From assembly GCA_024036415.1 (NCBI GenBank), contig JAMWET010007188.1, positions 62,001 to 126,000 of the forward strand: DNA of 64,000 nt. The letters are read 5' to 3'. This document shows positions 1 through 11,499 of this stretch, one piece after another (within the stretch, counting starts at the first letter, position 1; every line of letters begins with the position of its first letter). A program made the position numbers and the translations under genes. Origin of the DNA: Prochilodus magdalenae (lineage: Eukaryota; Chordata; Actinopteri; Characiformes; Prochilodontidae). The notes beneath the pieces were generated by a model. That model had not been told where the DNA came from. It saw nothing but the letters and a program-made list of their open reading frames with translations, and made no database searches.

Positions 1-3000
1 CCAGACTGCATGTCAATAGGCTGTGACAAAAATGCCGGTCCAGAAAACCACATGGTTTCCTTCAGGCGGTCTGCTGGGATTGACCGTGTAGCGATGTCTG
101 CAGGATTGTGTTGTGTGTGTACATACCTCCACTGCTGGGGCAGTGTGCTTCGCCTGATACGTTGAACTCGGTTGCTCACGTACACGTAGAATCTTCTCTT
201 CTCATTAAAAATGTACCCGAGTACAATTTTGCTGTCCGTGTAGAATGTTACTGCATCAAATGTGATGTCAATTTCAGACATGACGGCTTCCGCCAGGTTC
301 ACAGCCAAGACTGCTCCGCACAGCTCCAATCGGGGTATGGTGTGTTCTGGGCGTGGCGTGAGTCTTACTTTGCTTGAAATCAGTCCTGTTTGGCATTGTC
401 CACCTCTGTCAACGGTTCTTAAATAGGCAACTGCAGCGACTGCCTTTTCCGATGCGTCTGAAAAGACACAGAGCTCTGTTCGCTCCGCTGTTGACAAGGA
501 CATGCAAGTGTAAGCTCTGGGAATTCTTAATTTTTCCAGTTCTTGGAGAGAATTTCTCCAGCTGTCCCACAACTTCTCCTTTTCTACAGGCAGCGGAGCG
601 TCCCAGCCCAGAGAGTCAGTGGTGAGTTCGCGAAGGAGTGCCTTTCCTTGGACCGTAACTGGAGAGACGAATCCAAGAGGATCATATAGACTGTTCACTG
701 TGGAGAGGACTCCACGTCGAGTGAATGGCTTCCTCTCATCCTCTACACGGTAAGTGAAACAGTCTTTTTCTAGGTCCCAGTGTAGCCCTAGGCTCCTTTG
801 CACTGGTAAACCATCAGCTGCCAAGTCAAGGTCCTTTAGGTCAGTGGCACGATCCTCGCTGGGAAAGGCCTCCATGACCTCCTTACTGTTCGAGGCCAAC
901 TTGTGCAGCCTGAGATTGGAGGAGGCCAGCATGCTTTGAGTCCTTTTAAGCAGATCGATCGCCTGTTCTGCTGTAGGGAGGGATTTCAGCCCGTCATCCA
1001 CATAAAAGTCTCTGCTCACAAACTGCTGTGTGTCTTCTCCATACTCACTCTGGCCTTCCTGAGCTGCACGTCTGAGACAGTAGATAGCCACGGCTGGGGA
1101 GGGGCTATTTCCAAACACATGGACATTCATGTGGTATTCTGCAACCTCCTTTTCTGGATCATTATCTCTAAACCAAAGGAACCTGAGAAAGTTGCGGTCC
1201 TCAGGTTTGACTTTGAAACAGTGGAACATTTGTTGGATGTCGACAGAGAAGGCGATTTGTTCTTTTCTGAAACGGAGGAGGACGCCGATGAGGCTGTTGT
1301 TGAGATCTGGTCCAGTTAAAAGCACTCGGTTCAGGGATAGGCCTTTGAGCTGTGCGCTGGAATCAAACACAACTCTTATCTGAGAAGGCTTTTTTGGATG
1401 ATAAACTCCGAAGCATGGTAGGTACCAGTGCTCCTCTTCAGGTTTCAGTGGAGGGGCTTCTTCAGCATGTCCATTCTGAAATGTCCTTCCCATGAACGTG
1501 ACAAACTGTTCTTTCATTTCAGGTTTTCTTTTGAAAGAACGCTGAAGTGAGCTGAGACGTTCCAGTGCTTGTGCACGATTGTCAGGCAGCCGTGGCCGGT
1601 GAGCTCTGAAAGGCAAAGGAGCCACCCAGTTGTTTCCTTTGTCCTTGTAGACTCCATTGTCCATGATGCACAGAAATTGCAGGTCCTCGATAGAAGGGGC
1701 CTGTGTGTCATCATCCTTGGTTGTCTGAAACAGATCATTCCCTGAAGAGTTTTGCCTTCCTTTTGCGTGACTAGGTCCGTGCAGGAGAGGGTGTGAAAGG
1801 GATTCAGTGTCACAGTATCTCTCCTTCACCGTGTAACTGTTTGGGCATGGTTGAAAGAGAGAAGGACGTCCGTTTCTCAGCACATTGGTGTAGTAGGAAT
1901 GGACAAGGGGCGGCTTGTGCACGTCTCCGACGCACACATCACCTACAATCACCCAGCCCAGATCCAGCTTCTGGGCGTAGGGTGCATTGTGTGGACCATT
2001 CACCTGCCGTCGCACTTTGTGAGCTCTGATTATGTCTCGACCCAACAAAAGCAAGATGGGAGCGTGTGGATCAAGGTCTGGGATGTGCTTTGACAGATGT
2101 TTCAAATGGGCGTGGCTGGAGGCAACCTCAGGTGTAGGAATTTCTGTCCGATTGTTTGGGATTTCGTTGCATTCGATCAGCGGTGGAAGTGGGAGTGTGA
2201 CGCTACCATCAACAGGTTCCACCACGAAGCCACGTGCTTGTCTGCCCTCAGTCTCCATTATTCCTGCGCATGTTTTCAGGGAGTATGGTGAGGGACGTCC
2301 CGAGATGTTGAAAACACTGAAGAACTCGGACCGCACAAGTGATCGGTTACTTTGTTCATCTAATATGGCATACATACGAACTGCAGCATCAGAGTGAGTG
2401 TTCGGATACACCTTAACAAGGCATATTTTTGTACAGGAGCGCCCTGAGATGTCCTTTCCGCACACCTTGGTGCATGAAGCTGAAACAACCGCCTCCCCGC
2501 CATCCTCCGGGTCAGGGTTTGCTGGGCTGTTAGCTTTCAGTGCTGGGCCAGGGTGTAGCGCTGCAACATGTACGTTGCTTCCACACTCTGTGCAGCTTAC
2601 CTCTTCATAGCAGTTCTTTGCCAAGTGTATGGCTTTGCAGCACTTGTAGCACACACCATGTTTCTTTAAGAGTGCCTTTCTTTCCTCTAAAGGCTTATCC
2701 CTAAATCCCCGGCATTTGTGTAGGGGGTGGGGCTTGTTGTGCAGCAGACAATGTTTGGCTGGGTCTTCTCTGCTGTTGGACTTACTCGCAGATGGAAAGC
2801 CAGCAGACATGAGTGGGGCATTAGGAAACACTCCGGTCTTGAGAACGGCTACTGCCCTCCGTCCCTCTAACTTTAGTGGCGGTTTGTTATGACCAGACTG
2901 TTCATTGTTGGGCGCTGACAGCACGAAGCCGGGATCATTACGCATTCTTGCCTGTTGGCACACAAAATTCACAAAGAAGCTAAATGGGGGATAGGGAGCC

Positions 3001-4298
3001 CTATGTTGTTCCTTATAGTTGAAACCTTGCATGAGCCACTTTTCCTGTAGATAGAATGGCAGTTTCTGCACAATAGGATTGACCCCCCGGGGCGTGTCTA
3101 GATAGCTAAGGCCAAACAGGTCCCCATCAGCTTTAGCGGCCTGTATTTCCATCAGTAAGTCCCCCAGTTCTCTTAATTTTTGCCCATCTTTGTTATGAAC
3201 CTTAGGAAAGCTCTCTAGCCTTCTGAACAAAGAGCTTTCGACAACCTCTGGTGCGCCATAGTACTCATAGAGCCGATCCCATACCGCCCTGAGTCCATGT
3301 TCTGGATGATTCACATGAACAGTCCTTATGCGCCTAGCTTGTTCAGCTGAGTCTTTGCCTAACCATTTCACAAGAAGGTCGAGCTGCTCACTAGCTGATA
3401 GGTTAAGGTCTCTGATAGAGTTAGTGAAAGATGCTCTCCAAGCTCTAAAACATTCGGGACGGTCATTGAACTGCATAAGCCCGGTGGAGATGAGCTCACG
3501 CCGGGCCATGAATCTAACAAAGTCTGACATTCCTTTGTTTTCATTGAACCGGCCATGTTCAGGGCTTCCTTGTCGGTAAGCGGAACTGGGCTGTGAGTGG
3601 GGATTGACTGACGGTTGGTTATATTCACCCTCCCTGTAGTCGTTTCCTACAAGCTGGTGCACCATCCCAGGGTGAGGTGACATCGTATGTGCATAGTCGG
3701 TGTGCTGTGCTTGTGGCACACACTGTTCTATAACGTCTTGCTCTATAGGCAGATTTGGGTTTTTAGCGTGCGGTGTGTAGGGCAGTGCACAGTTCTGTTT
3801 AGAGGGTAATTTATTTACAGGGTGGTAAGAACCAACAGTATGGGCATATTCATGGGTCTGCATGTCAGGAATGCTAACAGATGCACTTCCTATGTGCAAG
3901 GCTGGAGTGCATTTCGCTATTTGTTCAACATAGTCCTTGGTACGTGCTTTCGAGTCGCCAGTAGGCACATCAATGTCGCTGATATCCTGCTTAAATTCCT
4001 GTTGCACTGCTGCCTCTAAGACATCTGCTTTGGCTGCTGTAGCTGCAGCTCGTTTTTCAAGGCGAACTTTATCCAGCTTCATTTCCAAGCGCTTCTTTTC
4101 TAACTCCAATTCTGCTTGTTTTAATTTCAGTTCATTCTCTTTTGCAGCGAATGCTGCTTCAGTCTTTGCAGCCTCTGCTTCTGCCCGTGCTTGAGCAGCA
4201 GCTATTTTGCTAGCAGAGAAGCTTGAAGACCTCTTAGATGAACACGACACGTTAGATTTCGTTTTTATGGATCCTGTGATTGAATTCTTTTCCGACAT
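1..4298 (-). CDS. BEL/Pao retrotransposon gag-pol, open to the left edge
   Basis: A single minus-strand frame runs from an ATG at 4298 to position 1 without a stop (about 1,432 codons), so the protein is truncated only by the window. In order: a charged, Ala/Glu/Lys-rich N-terminal helix (residues about 30-110); a gag region; a CCHC knuckle (C-x2-C-x4-H-x4-C, CYKC...H...C, about residue 550) followed by a second C-x2-C-x4-H-x4-H; a protease-like segment with LDEQSNRSLV (about 645); reverse transcriptase with the catalytic FYVDD (about 1,098); and an RNase H region with FSDAS (about 1,278) and YTDSK (about 1,352). This order and the DEQSN protease are typical of fish BEL/Pao elements. Integrase and the 3' LTR would lie left of the window. 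An open frame of this length argues for a young insertion. It copies itself via a cytoplasmic particle and is not a host gene. All plus-strand frames here are antisense shadows. Confidence 0.93.
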   Translation of the reverse strand, partial: MSEKNSITGSIKTKSNVSCSSKRSSSFSASKIAAAQARAEAEAAKTEAAFAAKENELKLKQAELELEKKRLEMKLDKVRLEKRAAATAAKADVLEAAVQQEFKQDISDIDVPTGDSKARTKDYVEQIAKCTPALHIGSASVSIPDMQTHEYAHTVGSYHPVNKLPSKQNCALPYTPHAKNPNLPIEQDVIEQCVPQAQHTDYAHTMSPHPGMVHQLVGNDYREGEYNQPSVNPHSQPSSAYRQGSPEHGRFNENKGMSDFVRFMARRELISTGLMQFNDRPECFRAWRASFTNSIRDLNLSASEQLDLLVKWLGKDSAEQARRIRTVHVNHPEHGLRAVWDRLYEYYGAPEVVESSLFRRLESFPKVHNKDGQKLRELGDLLMEIQAAKADGDLFGLSYLDTPRGVNPIVQKLPFYLQEKWLMQGFNYKEQHRAPYPPFSFFVNFVCQQARMRNDPGFVLSAPNNEQSGHNKPPLKLEGRRAVAVLKTGVFPNAPLMSAGFPSASKSNSREDPAKHCLLHNKPHPLHKCRGFRDKPLEERKALLKKHGVCYKCCKAIHLAKNCYEEVSCTECGSNVHVAALHPGPALKANSPANPDPEDGGEAVVSASCTKVCGKDISGRSCTKICLVKVYPNTHSDAAVRMYAILDEQSNRSLVRSEFFSVFNISGRPSPYSLKTCAGIMETEGRQARGFVVEPVDGSVTLPLPPLIECNEIPNNRTEIPTPEVASSHAHLKHLSKHIPDLDPHAPILLLLGRDIIRAHKVRRQVNGPHNAPYAQKLDLGWVIVGDVCVGDVHKPPLVHSYYTNVLRNGRPSLFQPCPNSYTVKERYCDTESLSHPLLHGPSHAKGRQNSSGNDLFQTTKDDDTQAPSIEDLQFLCIMDNGVYKDKGNNWVAPLPFRAHRPRLPDNRAQALERLSSLQRSFKRKPEMKEQFVTFMGRTFQNGHAEEAPPLKPEEEHWYLPCFGVYHPKKPSQIRVVFDSSAQLKGLSLNRVLLTGPDLNNSLIGVLLRFRKEQIAFSVDIQQMFHCFKVKPEDRNFLRFLWFRDNDPEKEVAEYHMNVHVFGNSPSPAVAIYCLRRAAQEGQSEYGEDTQQFVSRDFYVDDGLKSLPTAEQAIDLLKRTQSMLASSNLRLHKLASNSKEVMEAFPSEDRATDLKDLDLAADGLPVQRSLGLHWDLEKDCFTYRVEDERKPFTRRGVLSTVNSLYDPLGFVSPVTVQGKALLRELTTDSLGWDAPLPVEKEKLWDSWRNSLQELEKLRIPRAYTCMSLSTAERTELCVFSDASEKAVAAVAYLRTVDRGGQCQTGLISSKVRLTPRPEHTIPRLELCGAVLAVNLAEAVMSEIDITFDAVTFYTDSKIVLGYIFNEKRRFYVYVSNRVQRIRRSTLPQQWRYVHTQHNPADIATRSIPADRLKETMWFSGPAFLSQPIDMQS

Positions 4299-4376
4299 TT
4301 CTCAATGTTGGCCTTATTGTGCTTACTTGAGAGGATAATCCTGCACAAAGATTCTGTTGGGGCGTTGCTACCAAGA

Positions 4377-4850
4377 TGTTGTACAATCCTCCAGGCGCGA
4401 AGATTAGCCTGCCAGAAGACGTCGTTTTACTGTACTGTTCTCCCCCAACGCCTTGCCAGGGTCAACAGCGAGTTAACTCCTCTCCAACAAACCACGCCAG
4501 ACGACAGATTCCAATTCAATCTTTATGGACGTTGAAGTAGGGTAAAACTAAGAAACAAACACAATCCGTACAAAATATAACTTAACAGACTGCTAGTAAA
4601 CAAGGTTAGCTTAGCTAGAATGTAACGTAAGATACAGTCTTGTACTAAACTTTTATAACCATGTCATCCATAAGCATCTCATGAAATAAACCTACCGACG
4701 ATGCCTTCAAAGCAACCTTGATGCTCAGGAAGAAAAGAACGTGTAACTTGGCCTCGTCGAGCAAGAGTAGAGCAGCATGCTCTGTTCTTTTTCATGTGGA
4801 AAACGTCCACTTAATGTGACATCATCAAACAGTTCCTTAAATGTAAAACA
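4377..4850 (-). repeat. candidate 5' LTR of the BEL/Pao element
   Basis: Upstream of the gag start on the minus strand there is a 474-bp stretch beginning TGTTTTACA (at 4850) and ending TACAACA (at 4377). It contains a TATAAAAG box at 4657-4650, a sensible place for a U3 promoter. Just after its end, at 4373, is TGGTAGCAACG, whose first eight bases match the primer-binding site complementary to initiator tRNA-Met in other elements, after which it diverges. The boundaries are inferred because the partner LTR is outside the window and no target-site duplication could be checked. Confidence 0.45.
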
Positions 4851-4859
4851 CTACCAACA

Positions 4860-5612
4860 TTTGCCAGTAGGTGGCAGCAGAGGAAGCAAATAAACATATA
4901 GCACTAAAAAATAAGAGCAATACATAAAATGCCCCCCTGAACAACAATGGCTCTGCTGTGGAAATCATCCAGAGCACAAAGTTCCTCAGCGTCCACTTTA
5001 CAGAGAACCTCACGTGGTCCCTCAACACCAGCTCCATAGCTAAAAAAAGCCCTGCAGAGACTGAGGAAAGCTCATCTTCCTCCTCCAATCCTCACCATGT
5101 TCCACAGAGGGACTGGAGGGCATCCTGAGCAGCTGTGTCATCGCCGGGTTTGGGAATTGCTATGCTTCAGAAGGCAAGACCCTACAGCGAATAGTAAGGA
5201 CAGCTGTCACAGACATTCACACCACACCCATGACCCACAGCATTTTAAATCTGTCTGCATCCTATTTATCTTCTTTATATATTCCACACTTTACTACCTC
5301 AGTGCTGTGTTTGATGTTTCATGTGTGATGTATGCTGTCTGCATATAACGTCACAGCATTTAAATTGCTATGCACCTTATTACCAAATACCTACCTGTTC
5401 TATGCACCTTACACTCATACCTCTACTCAGAGTCTTATTTATTGTACTGTCTTACACATTGCATTTTCTTAGTCTGTCCTGTACGGTATAGTTTTTTTTC
5501 TCGTTTTGTTCCATGTGGCACCCTTGTTCTGAAAAAAAAATTCATTTCATTTCACTGTGTACTTGAACAGAACTTAATGACAATAAAAGCCACTTGACTT
5601 GACTTGATGTCA
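4860..5612 (+). mobile_element. 3' end of a Rex1-like non-LTR retrotransposon
   Basis: Plus-strand translation around 4,940-5,200 gives, in shifting frames, the conserved C-terminal part of fish LINE reverse transcriptases: STKFLSVHFTENLTW, then SLQRLRKAHLPPP, then ILSSCVIAGFGNCYASEGK and LQRIVRTA. At least one frameshift near 5,110 breaks it. The element ends with AATAAAAGCC and a TTGACTTGACTTGA tail near 5,583-5,607, the short-repeat tail seen on this LINE group. It is 5'-truncated, as is usual for LINE insertions, and abuts the BEL/Pao LTR. Non-functional. Confidence 0.75.
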
Positions 5613-6028
5613 TGTTACACATTACCTATACATTTGTGAAGAATAGCAAAAGTCCACTGTCTCTTTTCTTTTTCAGCTCAGGATTTCATCTGTGTTTCCT
5701 TCACATATATGACTTGTGAAAATGGAATATAAATGGATTAAATTTCATATTTTAGTGAATATATCATGATTGACAACATGTGGTTTGATACGCTATAGCA
5801 GCCGTTTTGTAGAAGCATTGTTCATGAAAAATATCACTGATTTTACTGCCTCTTACTCCTGAAGTATAGATATATTAACATCTGTTCACCGAGTTCTTCT
5901 GCAGAAATCGATTTCAATATTAAATCTTTATCATTGTGTTTATCACTTCTTTTGGTCAGTTATTGCTAAATAGAGTCAAACTGAGAAGCAGCAACTTTAC
6001 AGACAGCAGAGGGAGGCTGATCCTGAAA

Positions 6029-6072
<44 letters not shown>

Positions 6073-8180
6073 TACATTAGGAAATACCACCAAATAAAAT
6101 CAACTACCCATCTTAATCATAACCTAGTAACATAAAGTTATGCTGACCTAAGTTCAGTTTAGACAATGTTCCGTGTTGTAGAGCTTTCGCTGTTTTCTGA
6201 TGGAGTCATGTGATTTCAAACCGGGAGGAGTAAGGTAACACCAGTGAGGAAAAGACAGTAAGACATAAAAGATATTTATGTGTATTTACACAGTCAACCA
6301 GCTATATAATAACACAGTGTAAGTTTGTGTAAGACATCTAGACATTCCAAGGTGGACGTTTCTGTAGAATGACCCATATTCTCTCCAACAGCTGTTTAAT
6401 AGCTTCTAAACAGGTCCTGTTCAGCCCCACCAGTTTCCAGCTACACAGGAGCATTAGCTGTCTCCCAATCAGAGCACTGGGAGCGGGGCTTGACTGTATA
6501 AGGGTGGGATTTGAAACAGCGATCGTTCCGCCTGTTTTCGTGACCGCGTGGTTCCAGCGCAAAGCCGTTCCAGGCCAGGTGGTGGCACTGAATCTGTCCC
6601 TAGAACTTTCTCCAACCTCACTAAAGTGGAGAAGCGTATGTTGTGGTTAGCGGTCCACACCTCCTCCACCATTTTTGTGCTTTCCTTACTGTAACACTCC
6701 CAATCCAGCATTTAATTAGTTAATGAGTTGAACTGGGAGTGCTAGATAAGGGAAAGTATATGCGTAGTGTGCCTTTTCCAGGGGGCTGGCTAAAATGCGA
6801 GCCTGAGACATCACAAATGTAAACACATTCAAGAGTTCACTAATGCGCAGAAATGCACAGTAAACGGTCTGATTTTAAATCACGCATGTTTTAAAGCTAT
6901 TTTCACGTTATTCTATCTTGTAACAAAGGGTAGTTATGTTTTCCTGTCCACAATGTTTTAGAGGAACAATAATCTATGCCAAATGAACACTTGCCACAGG
7001 AATATTAATCTTCAATTTTTTGTCCTGTTTCCGTATGCAGGTGGTGATGGGCTGCGGACACCGAGCTGAAGCCGTTCTAAATAAAGATTGCACAAGAACG
7101 TTGGATTTTTCATGACTCCTCATAATAAAAAAAAGTGTCCATAGAAAATTACAGAGTATCTTGTGAATTCATTTAGTAAAACATGTAAATATCCATTTAC
7201 TGACAAACTGACGAATAATCCCTCTGAGTGAGCCACACGTCTCTGGAGTCGGGAGAGCCTGCTGAACAACTGGAGCACCATCACTGCCTGAGGAATCACT
7301 CACACATATTGTTTTTTTATTTTTTTATTGCGCCTTACGCAGCCTGCTTGAGCAGGAATCTCAATGTTATCTCAATAATACCCCTTATATCTCTCTGTCA
7401 GACTAACAGGTCATTTTTGATGTAGTGGATCTTTGATTTATGAATGTATTGTATTGAGATGTCTTTTAATACTTCACATCATTTTTCTTCTCTTTATATT
7501 TTTTAAAGCAGCAAGAATGTGGAGTGTTCCAATATGTGTCTCATGCTGTTGTCTTAATATTAATATTTAGACACTAGGAATTATATTGTATATGATTTAA
7601 GTTTGATTTAATTATATATTCTGAGGTCACATTTATTTGTAATATTTAATATTTTTGTTAAAAACTCTCATGAAGTTGAAGTTAAACCAAAAGAAAGAAC
7701 AGCTGAACTTGCCACACTGCCACAAAATTCCTCCACCACACAACATACAGACTCTCCAGAATTAGAATCCAGCCACTGAGGTGTAGTTGTGTCAGCAGCA
7801 TAAACCCCACCCATCCCCACTCACTTGAATCTAACTGGATGCCCTGAAAGACTGTAAATGAAATACTCTCAGTAGAGATTGAGGTGTGTTGGTGATAGTT
7901 TTATGGGTTTGCAATTTCAGTCAGTTTCAGAGAGTACAGCCTATGTTAGCCAAAAATGATAAAAGCTAAAAAAAAATGGATTTAAATAAACACAAAGGTG
8001 ATTCATGATTTATATCTTCCACAGACAATCACAATTAAGAGACTTCCAAAAATGTCAAATTTAGAAATTGAGTTTTAGCACAGAACTGGCTAAAGCTTGC
8101 TAGGTAAAACACTGTACATGTGTGTTAGTTTGTATTACATTGATCATTGAATCTCTTCCTTGTGAATCTTCCCTTCTGGT
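5613..8180. other. AT-rich gap without recognised gene
   Basis: No coding region is recognised. It contains an AG dinucleotide microsatellite (6,034-6,067). Around 6,340-6,720 a minus-strand open frame exists, but its protein resembles nothing I can name. A possible polyadenylation-like AATAAAG lies near 7,080, with no linked coding sequence. The remainder is AT-rich sequence. Confidence 0.5.
6034..6067. repeat. (AG)n microsatellite
   Basis: About 17 uninterrupted AG dinucleotides. Confidence 0.95.
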
Positions 8181-8210
8181 TGGTACGTTCCAAATCAATG
8201 ATCCTTGTTC

Positions 8211-8715
8211 CTAATCATCTGAAATTTTCATTTTCACAGGTCTTTTTCCTAATAAATGTAAAGTCAGTCGGCAGAAAAGAACACAAGAGATCGTGCAGTA
8301 TAGTAAGTTGAGTTTGTAGTTCTTGTTGACCTGAGAAACACAGTGTGATCTCATCAGTGCAGCAAGCACAGGCTCCACTCCTGAATCCTGCAGGTCATTG
8401 TTACTAATGTCCAATGCTCTTTCACAGTGTGATCTCATCAGTACAGCAAACATAGGCTCCACTCCTGAATCCTGCAGGTCACTGTAACTGATGTCCAATG
8501 CTTTTTCACAGTGTGATCTCATCAGTCCAGCAATCACAGGCTCCACTCCTGAATCCTGCAGGTCATTGTTACTGATGTTGAATGCTCTTTCACAGTGTGA
8601 TCTCATCAGTACAGCAAACATTGGCTCCACTCCTGAATCCCGCAGGTCATTGTTACTGATGTCCAACTCTTTCTGGAGGATTTATCTAGTTTCAAAACCA
8701 GTTTTTCACATGTGT
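8211..8715 (-). pseudogene. NLR-type LRR exon fragment amplified as 84-bp repeats
   Basis: The minus strand encodes four near-identical 28-residue units of the type LDISNNDLQDSGVEP...LMRSHCE(R/K)A, the ribonuclease-inhibitor-like LRR half-repeat found at the C terminus of teleost NLR (NLRC3-like) proteins. In the family, this half normally alternates with a different one (the CLVTEEGC type). Here the second half is missing and only the first is repeated head to tail with an 84-bp period (unit starts near 8,341, 8,425, 8,508 and 8,592). Upstream, the conserved LKLDKSS lead-in (about 8,675-8,690) is joined through a one-base deletion compared with the copy at 11,400, so the exon is frameshifted. 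A possible donor (CTCAG|GTCAAC) follows the last unit at about 8,330. No NACHT or other NLR domain is nearby, so this is a stranded fragment. Confidence 0.72.
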
Positions 8716-9404
8716 TTACACAACATCAATCTACAGACAGAAAACATAACAGATCCAAGCTTGGTGATTCTAGGTTTAAAGGTTGAGGAAATACATTACA
8801 AGCTTTAAAGCTTCAGGAGATCTTAGAATACATTTTCAGGATTAATAATAGGGAGAGTTAGGGTCGAATATATATATTTTTAATTGAGATTGCAATTTTG
8901 GAATTTTTGGTGGCAAATATATACATTTTTTGGAACTTGGAACCATAAATTTGATCATTTGCAAAGCATGTGATCAAATATACATTTTATTTAAATTGAG
9001 ATTGCATTTGGAATAACGCTTAAGATTTGGATTTGAATTTTTTAGGGGTAAAGCATTGAATTTTGAGAATTATTTTAATATCATATAGCTTTTCAGACTT
9101 TCTAAAATGTAATGTGCATTTTTATTTCATTGAAACAGACACACCCCTCCTTAGGAATGCAGATTATGGGAGATGTGCTTTGTTCATAGAACGACTTAAT
9201 CTGAATTATACATCACTCAACCAGTGTCAGTAAAGTGTTTTTTTTTTTTTAGTTGATAACAAAAATACCTCTGTACTACTTTCCAATCTAAGGTTAGTTC
9301 AAAACTTAATTTAAGATTGTAAGACCATCTAAGACCCAATCCTATCCACGTTAAGCCTAAATGCCGATAAAGACTTTCCTTTTCCCCTCGCTTGGGACTT
9401 ATTG
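8716..9404. other. AT-rich spacer downstream of LRR fragment
   Basis: AT-rich sequence with recurring short phrases built on ATTTTGGAATTT and TTTGGATTT. Similar phrasing (TTCCTAACCA, CTTTGTTCCTAA) occurs at 10,860-11,215, beside the second LRR fragment. The LRR exon and its flank therefore seem to have been duplicated together. No gene seen. Confidence 0.4.
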
Positions 9405-9700
9405 GGATTATCAAATCAAATCAAATCACTTCACTTTTATTGTCCACATCACATTTTTACAGGTGTAAGGTGAGTGAACAACTAAACAACAAAAGGTGCG
9501 TAGTCCCTTACAGTACTTAAATACAAAAAATATACATTAGACAATAAATATATACAGTACTAATATAAAATCTCTGTTTGTCCTAATATACAGTTGAATA
9601 TAAGAGTAATATAAAGTTATGAATAAAAACTATGATATATCCAATTTCCATATAGCACTATGGTAAGGCTGAGGTAGATGAGTGATGCAGGGTATATACA
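9405..9700 (-). mobile_element. degenerate retroposon 3' end with TTTGA tail
   Basis: Read on the minus strand, the segment ends in the tandem tail TTGATTTGATTTGATTTGAT (about 9,427-9,408), preceded by GGACAATAAAAGTGAAG. A pentamer tail behind an AATAAA-like signal is typical of fish LINE or SINE 3' ends. No protein domain is readable, so the family is not assigned. Confidence 0.45.
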
Positions 9701-10189
9701 GGGCATTGAATATTGATATATATAAAACCCATTCCATGTAGCGAACATGGTAATCCTTTTCAAGAAGCTCTCCATGAAGCTCTCACTATTCAGGTCATCT
9801 ATAGCACAAACTCCATTTCTGGAAATGTTGTGTAAAATTAATTGCAAACTAAACCTTTGATTTGTTAATTATCTGTGAGCTTTTCACAACTGTTAAAAGC
9901 ATAAACAAAGATTCCAGTGTTTTTACTGAGCAGCCTAATTGTGTTTTGTTAATTTAAACAAATTTAGAATTTGATGTGACATGTTTAGAAACCTGTAAAA
10001 AAGGCATGATTACCACTGAGATTCATCACCCTTTCTATAATTACACCTTTTATTGATTGTGAAACTGAGTATTCTAATTGTCCGAGTTAGGAAAATTGAC
10101 TTAATTCTTGCTTGACAGAAGACTTCAGCTGCTTTAGCAGGTTGTCTTTGTCTGATTTTCTTCTATATGATGCATCATATATCTTTAGG

Positions 10190-10810
10190 AGGCAGATCTG
10201 AACTGCAGGCAGGCTAGTCAAACACACATGATCAGAATGAGGCCTGGAATTGTCTTGCCAAAATGATCATGGACTTTCCGGAAAAGACATTCTCTTGATA
10301 TAGCATATACAGCACAGGTCTTCCTAAAATCCCAATATACCTCTGCATGTCAGCGGTACAATCATATGTATGCAAGCCTATGAGGTTATATTTATGAGGA
10401 TGGATAATTTTTAAGGTTCTCTGAAGACTTGAAGGTCACAGTGGTAACATTAAGAGTTTTTTTCACTGACCTTTAGGGGTTGAGCCCAACTCCTGAAAAA
10501 CAACCCCACACCATAATCTCCCCTCCGCTACACTTTACACTTGGCGCAATGCAGTCAGATAAGTCCCCCTGGCAATTGCCAAACCTAGACTAGTCCATAG
10601 GATTGCCAGACGAAGAAGTGTGGTTCAAAGCTTTTAAAGTTTGGAAACTGAGCGGAATACCCACTTTGGACGAATTCCAAGAAATCTTATCCCTGTAAGT
10701 CCCCCCGTTCTGAGGAATAACTGATTCCAAGACTGTGTGTAGATTAAATGATTTTCTGGCCACCATGCAGTGGATTTTGAAATTATTTCTTGGAGTTTGG
10801 CATTTCAAAT
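10190..10810 (-). pseudogene. Tc1/mariner-like transposase remnant
   Basis: On the minus strand around 10,565-10,480 the frame reads SDCIAPSVKCSGGEIMVWGC, close to the GGGxIMVWGCF signature preceding the second catalytic Asp in Tc1-like transposases, and then hits a stop at NP*. Further decayed sequence extends to about 10,190 and resembles other fish DNA-transposon 3' parts, without a readable frame. No terminal inverted repeats were located. Inactive relic. Confidence 0.6.
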
Positions 10811-11241
10811 TAATCTTTTTGCCTTATTCTTTTTGTGGAAATGAATTATTACTATGGTACATTCCAAAAAGATATTCATTCCTAACCATCTGATCAGTTA
10901 CATTCCTAATCAAAGACCTTTGTTCCTAACCAAATTTTGACTAGTATGTAAAATTTGGGAATTTATTATTAGCAAGTTCCAAATCAGTGATCTTTGTTCC
11001 TAACTATTTAAAAGTTATATTTAGACTTTAAAATTTCGGCATATTTGGAAACATTCCTAAATAAAGATCATTATTCCTAACCATGTAAAATTTTGATTAG
11101 GACCTTGAAATTTCAAGAATTTTTTGGTACATTTCTAACCAATAGTTTATTTGTACTTTGGAATTTGGAGATTTGTTTATTTTTAAATTCCAAAGTAATG
11201 ATCCTTGTTCCTGTCTATCTTGAGGTCTTTTTCCTTATATT

Positions 11242-11465
11242 TTAGAAAGCCAGTCTGCAGACAAAGAACACAAGATATCTTGCAGTATAGTCAGTTGAGT
11301 TTGTAGTTCTTGTTGATTTGAAAATTTCCAGTTTGCAGTGTGATCTCATCAGTCCAGCTAAAACAGGCTCCAGTCCTGAATCCTGCAGATCATTGTTACT
11401 GATGTCCAAATCTTCCTGGGAGGATTTATCTAATTTCAACACTGATCTCATATTTTGACATTTTT
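11242..11465 (-). pseudogene. second NLR-type LRR exon fragment
   Basis: Minus-strand residues run SVLKLDKSSQEDLDISNND, then LQDSGLEPVLAGLMRSHCKLEIF, a single LRR unit with its usual lead-in. It is the unamplified paralogue of the 8,211-8,715 fragment: lead-in, repeat and downstream sequence (ACAAGAACTACAAACTCAAC and the AGATATCTTGTGTTCTT region) all align. After KLEIF the family would normally splice or continue into a second LRR half, but here the frame runs into diverged sequence and stops. No other NLR domain is present. Confidence 0.68.
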
Positions 11466-11499
11466 TCTTAAAGTCCAAGAAATCAGTCTGCAGACAGAC

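Noticed and set aside
108..4535. Many plus-strand frames of 60-140 codons
   Set aside because: All are antisense to the BEL/Pao gag-pol frame, which is open throughout and carries conserved motifs.
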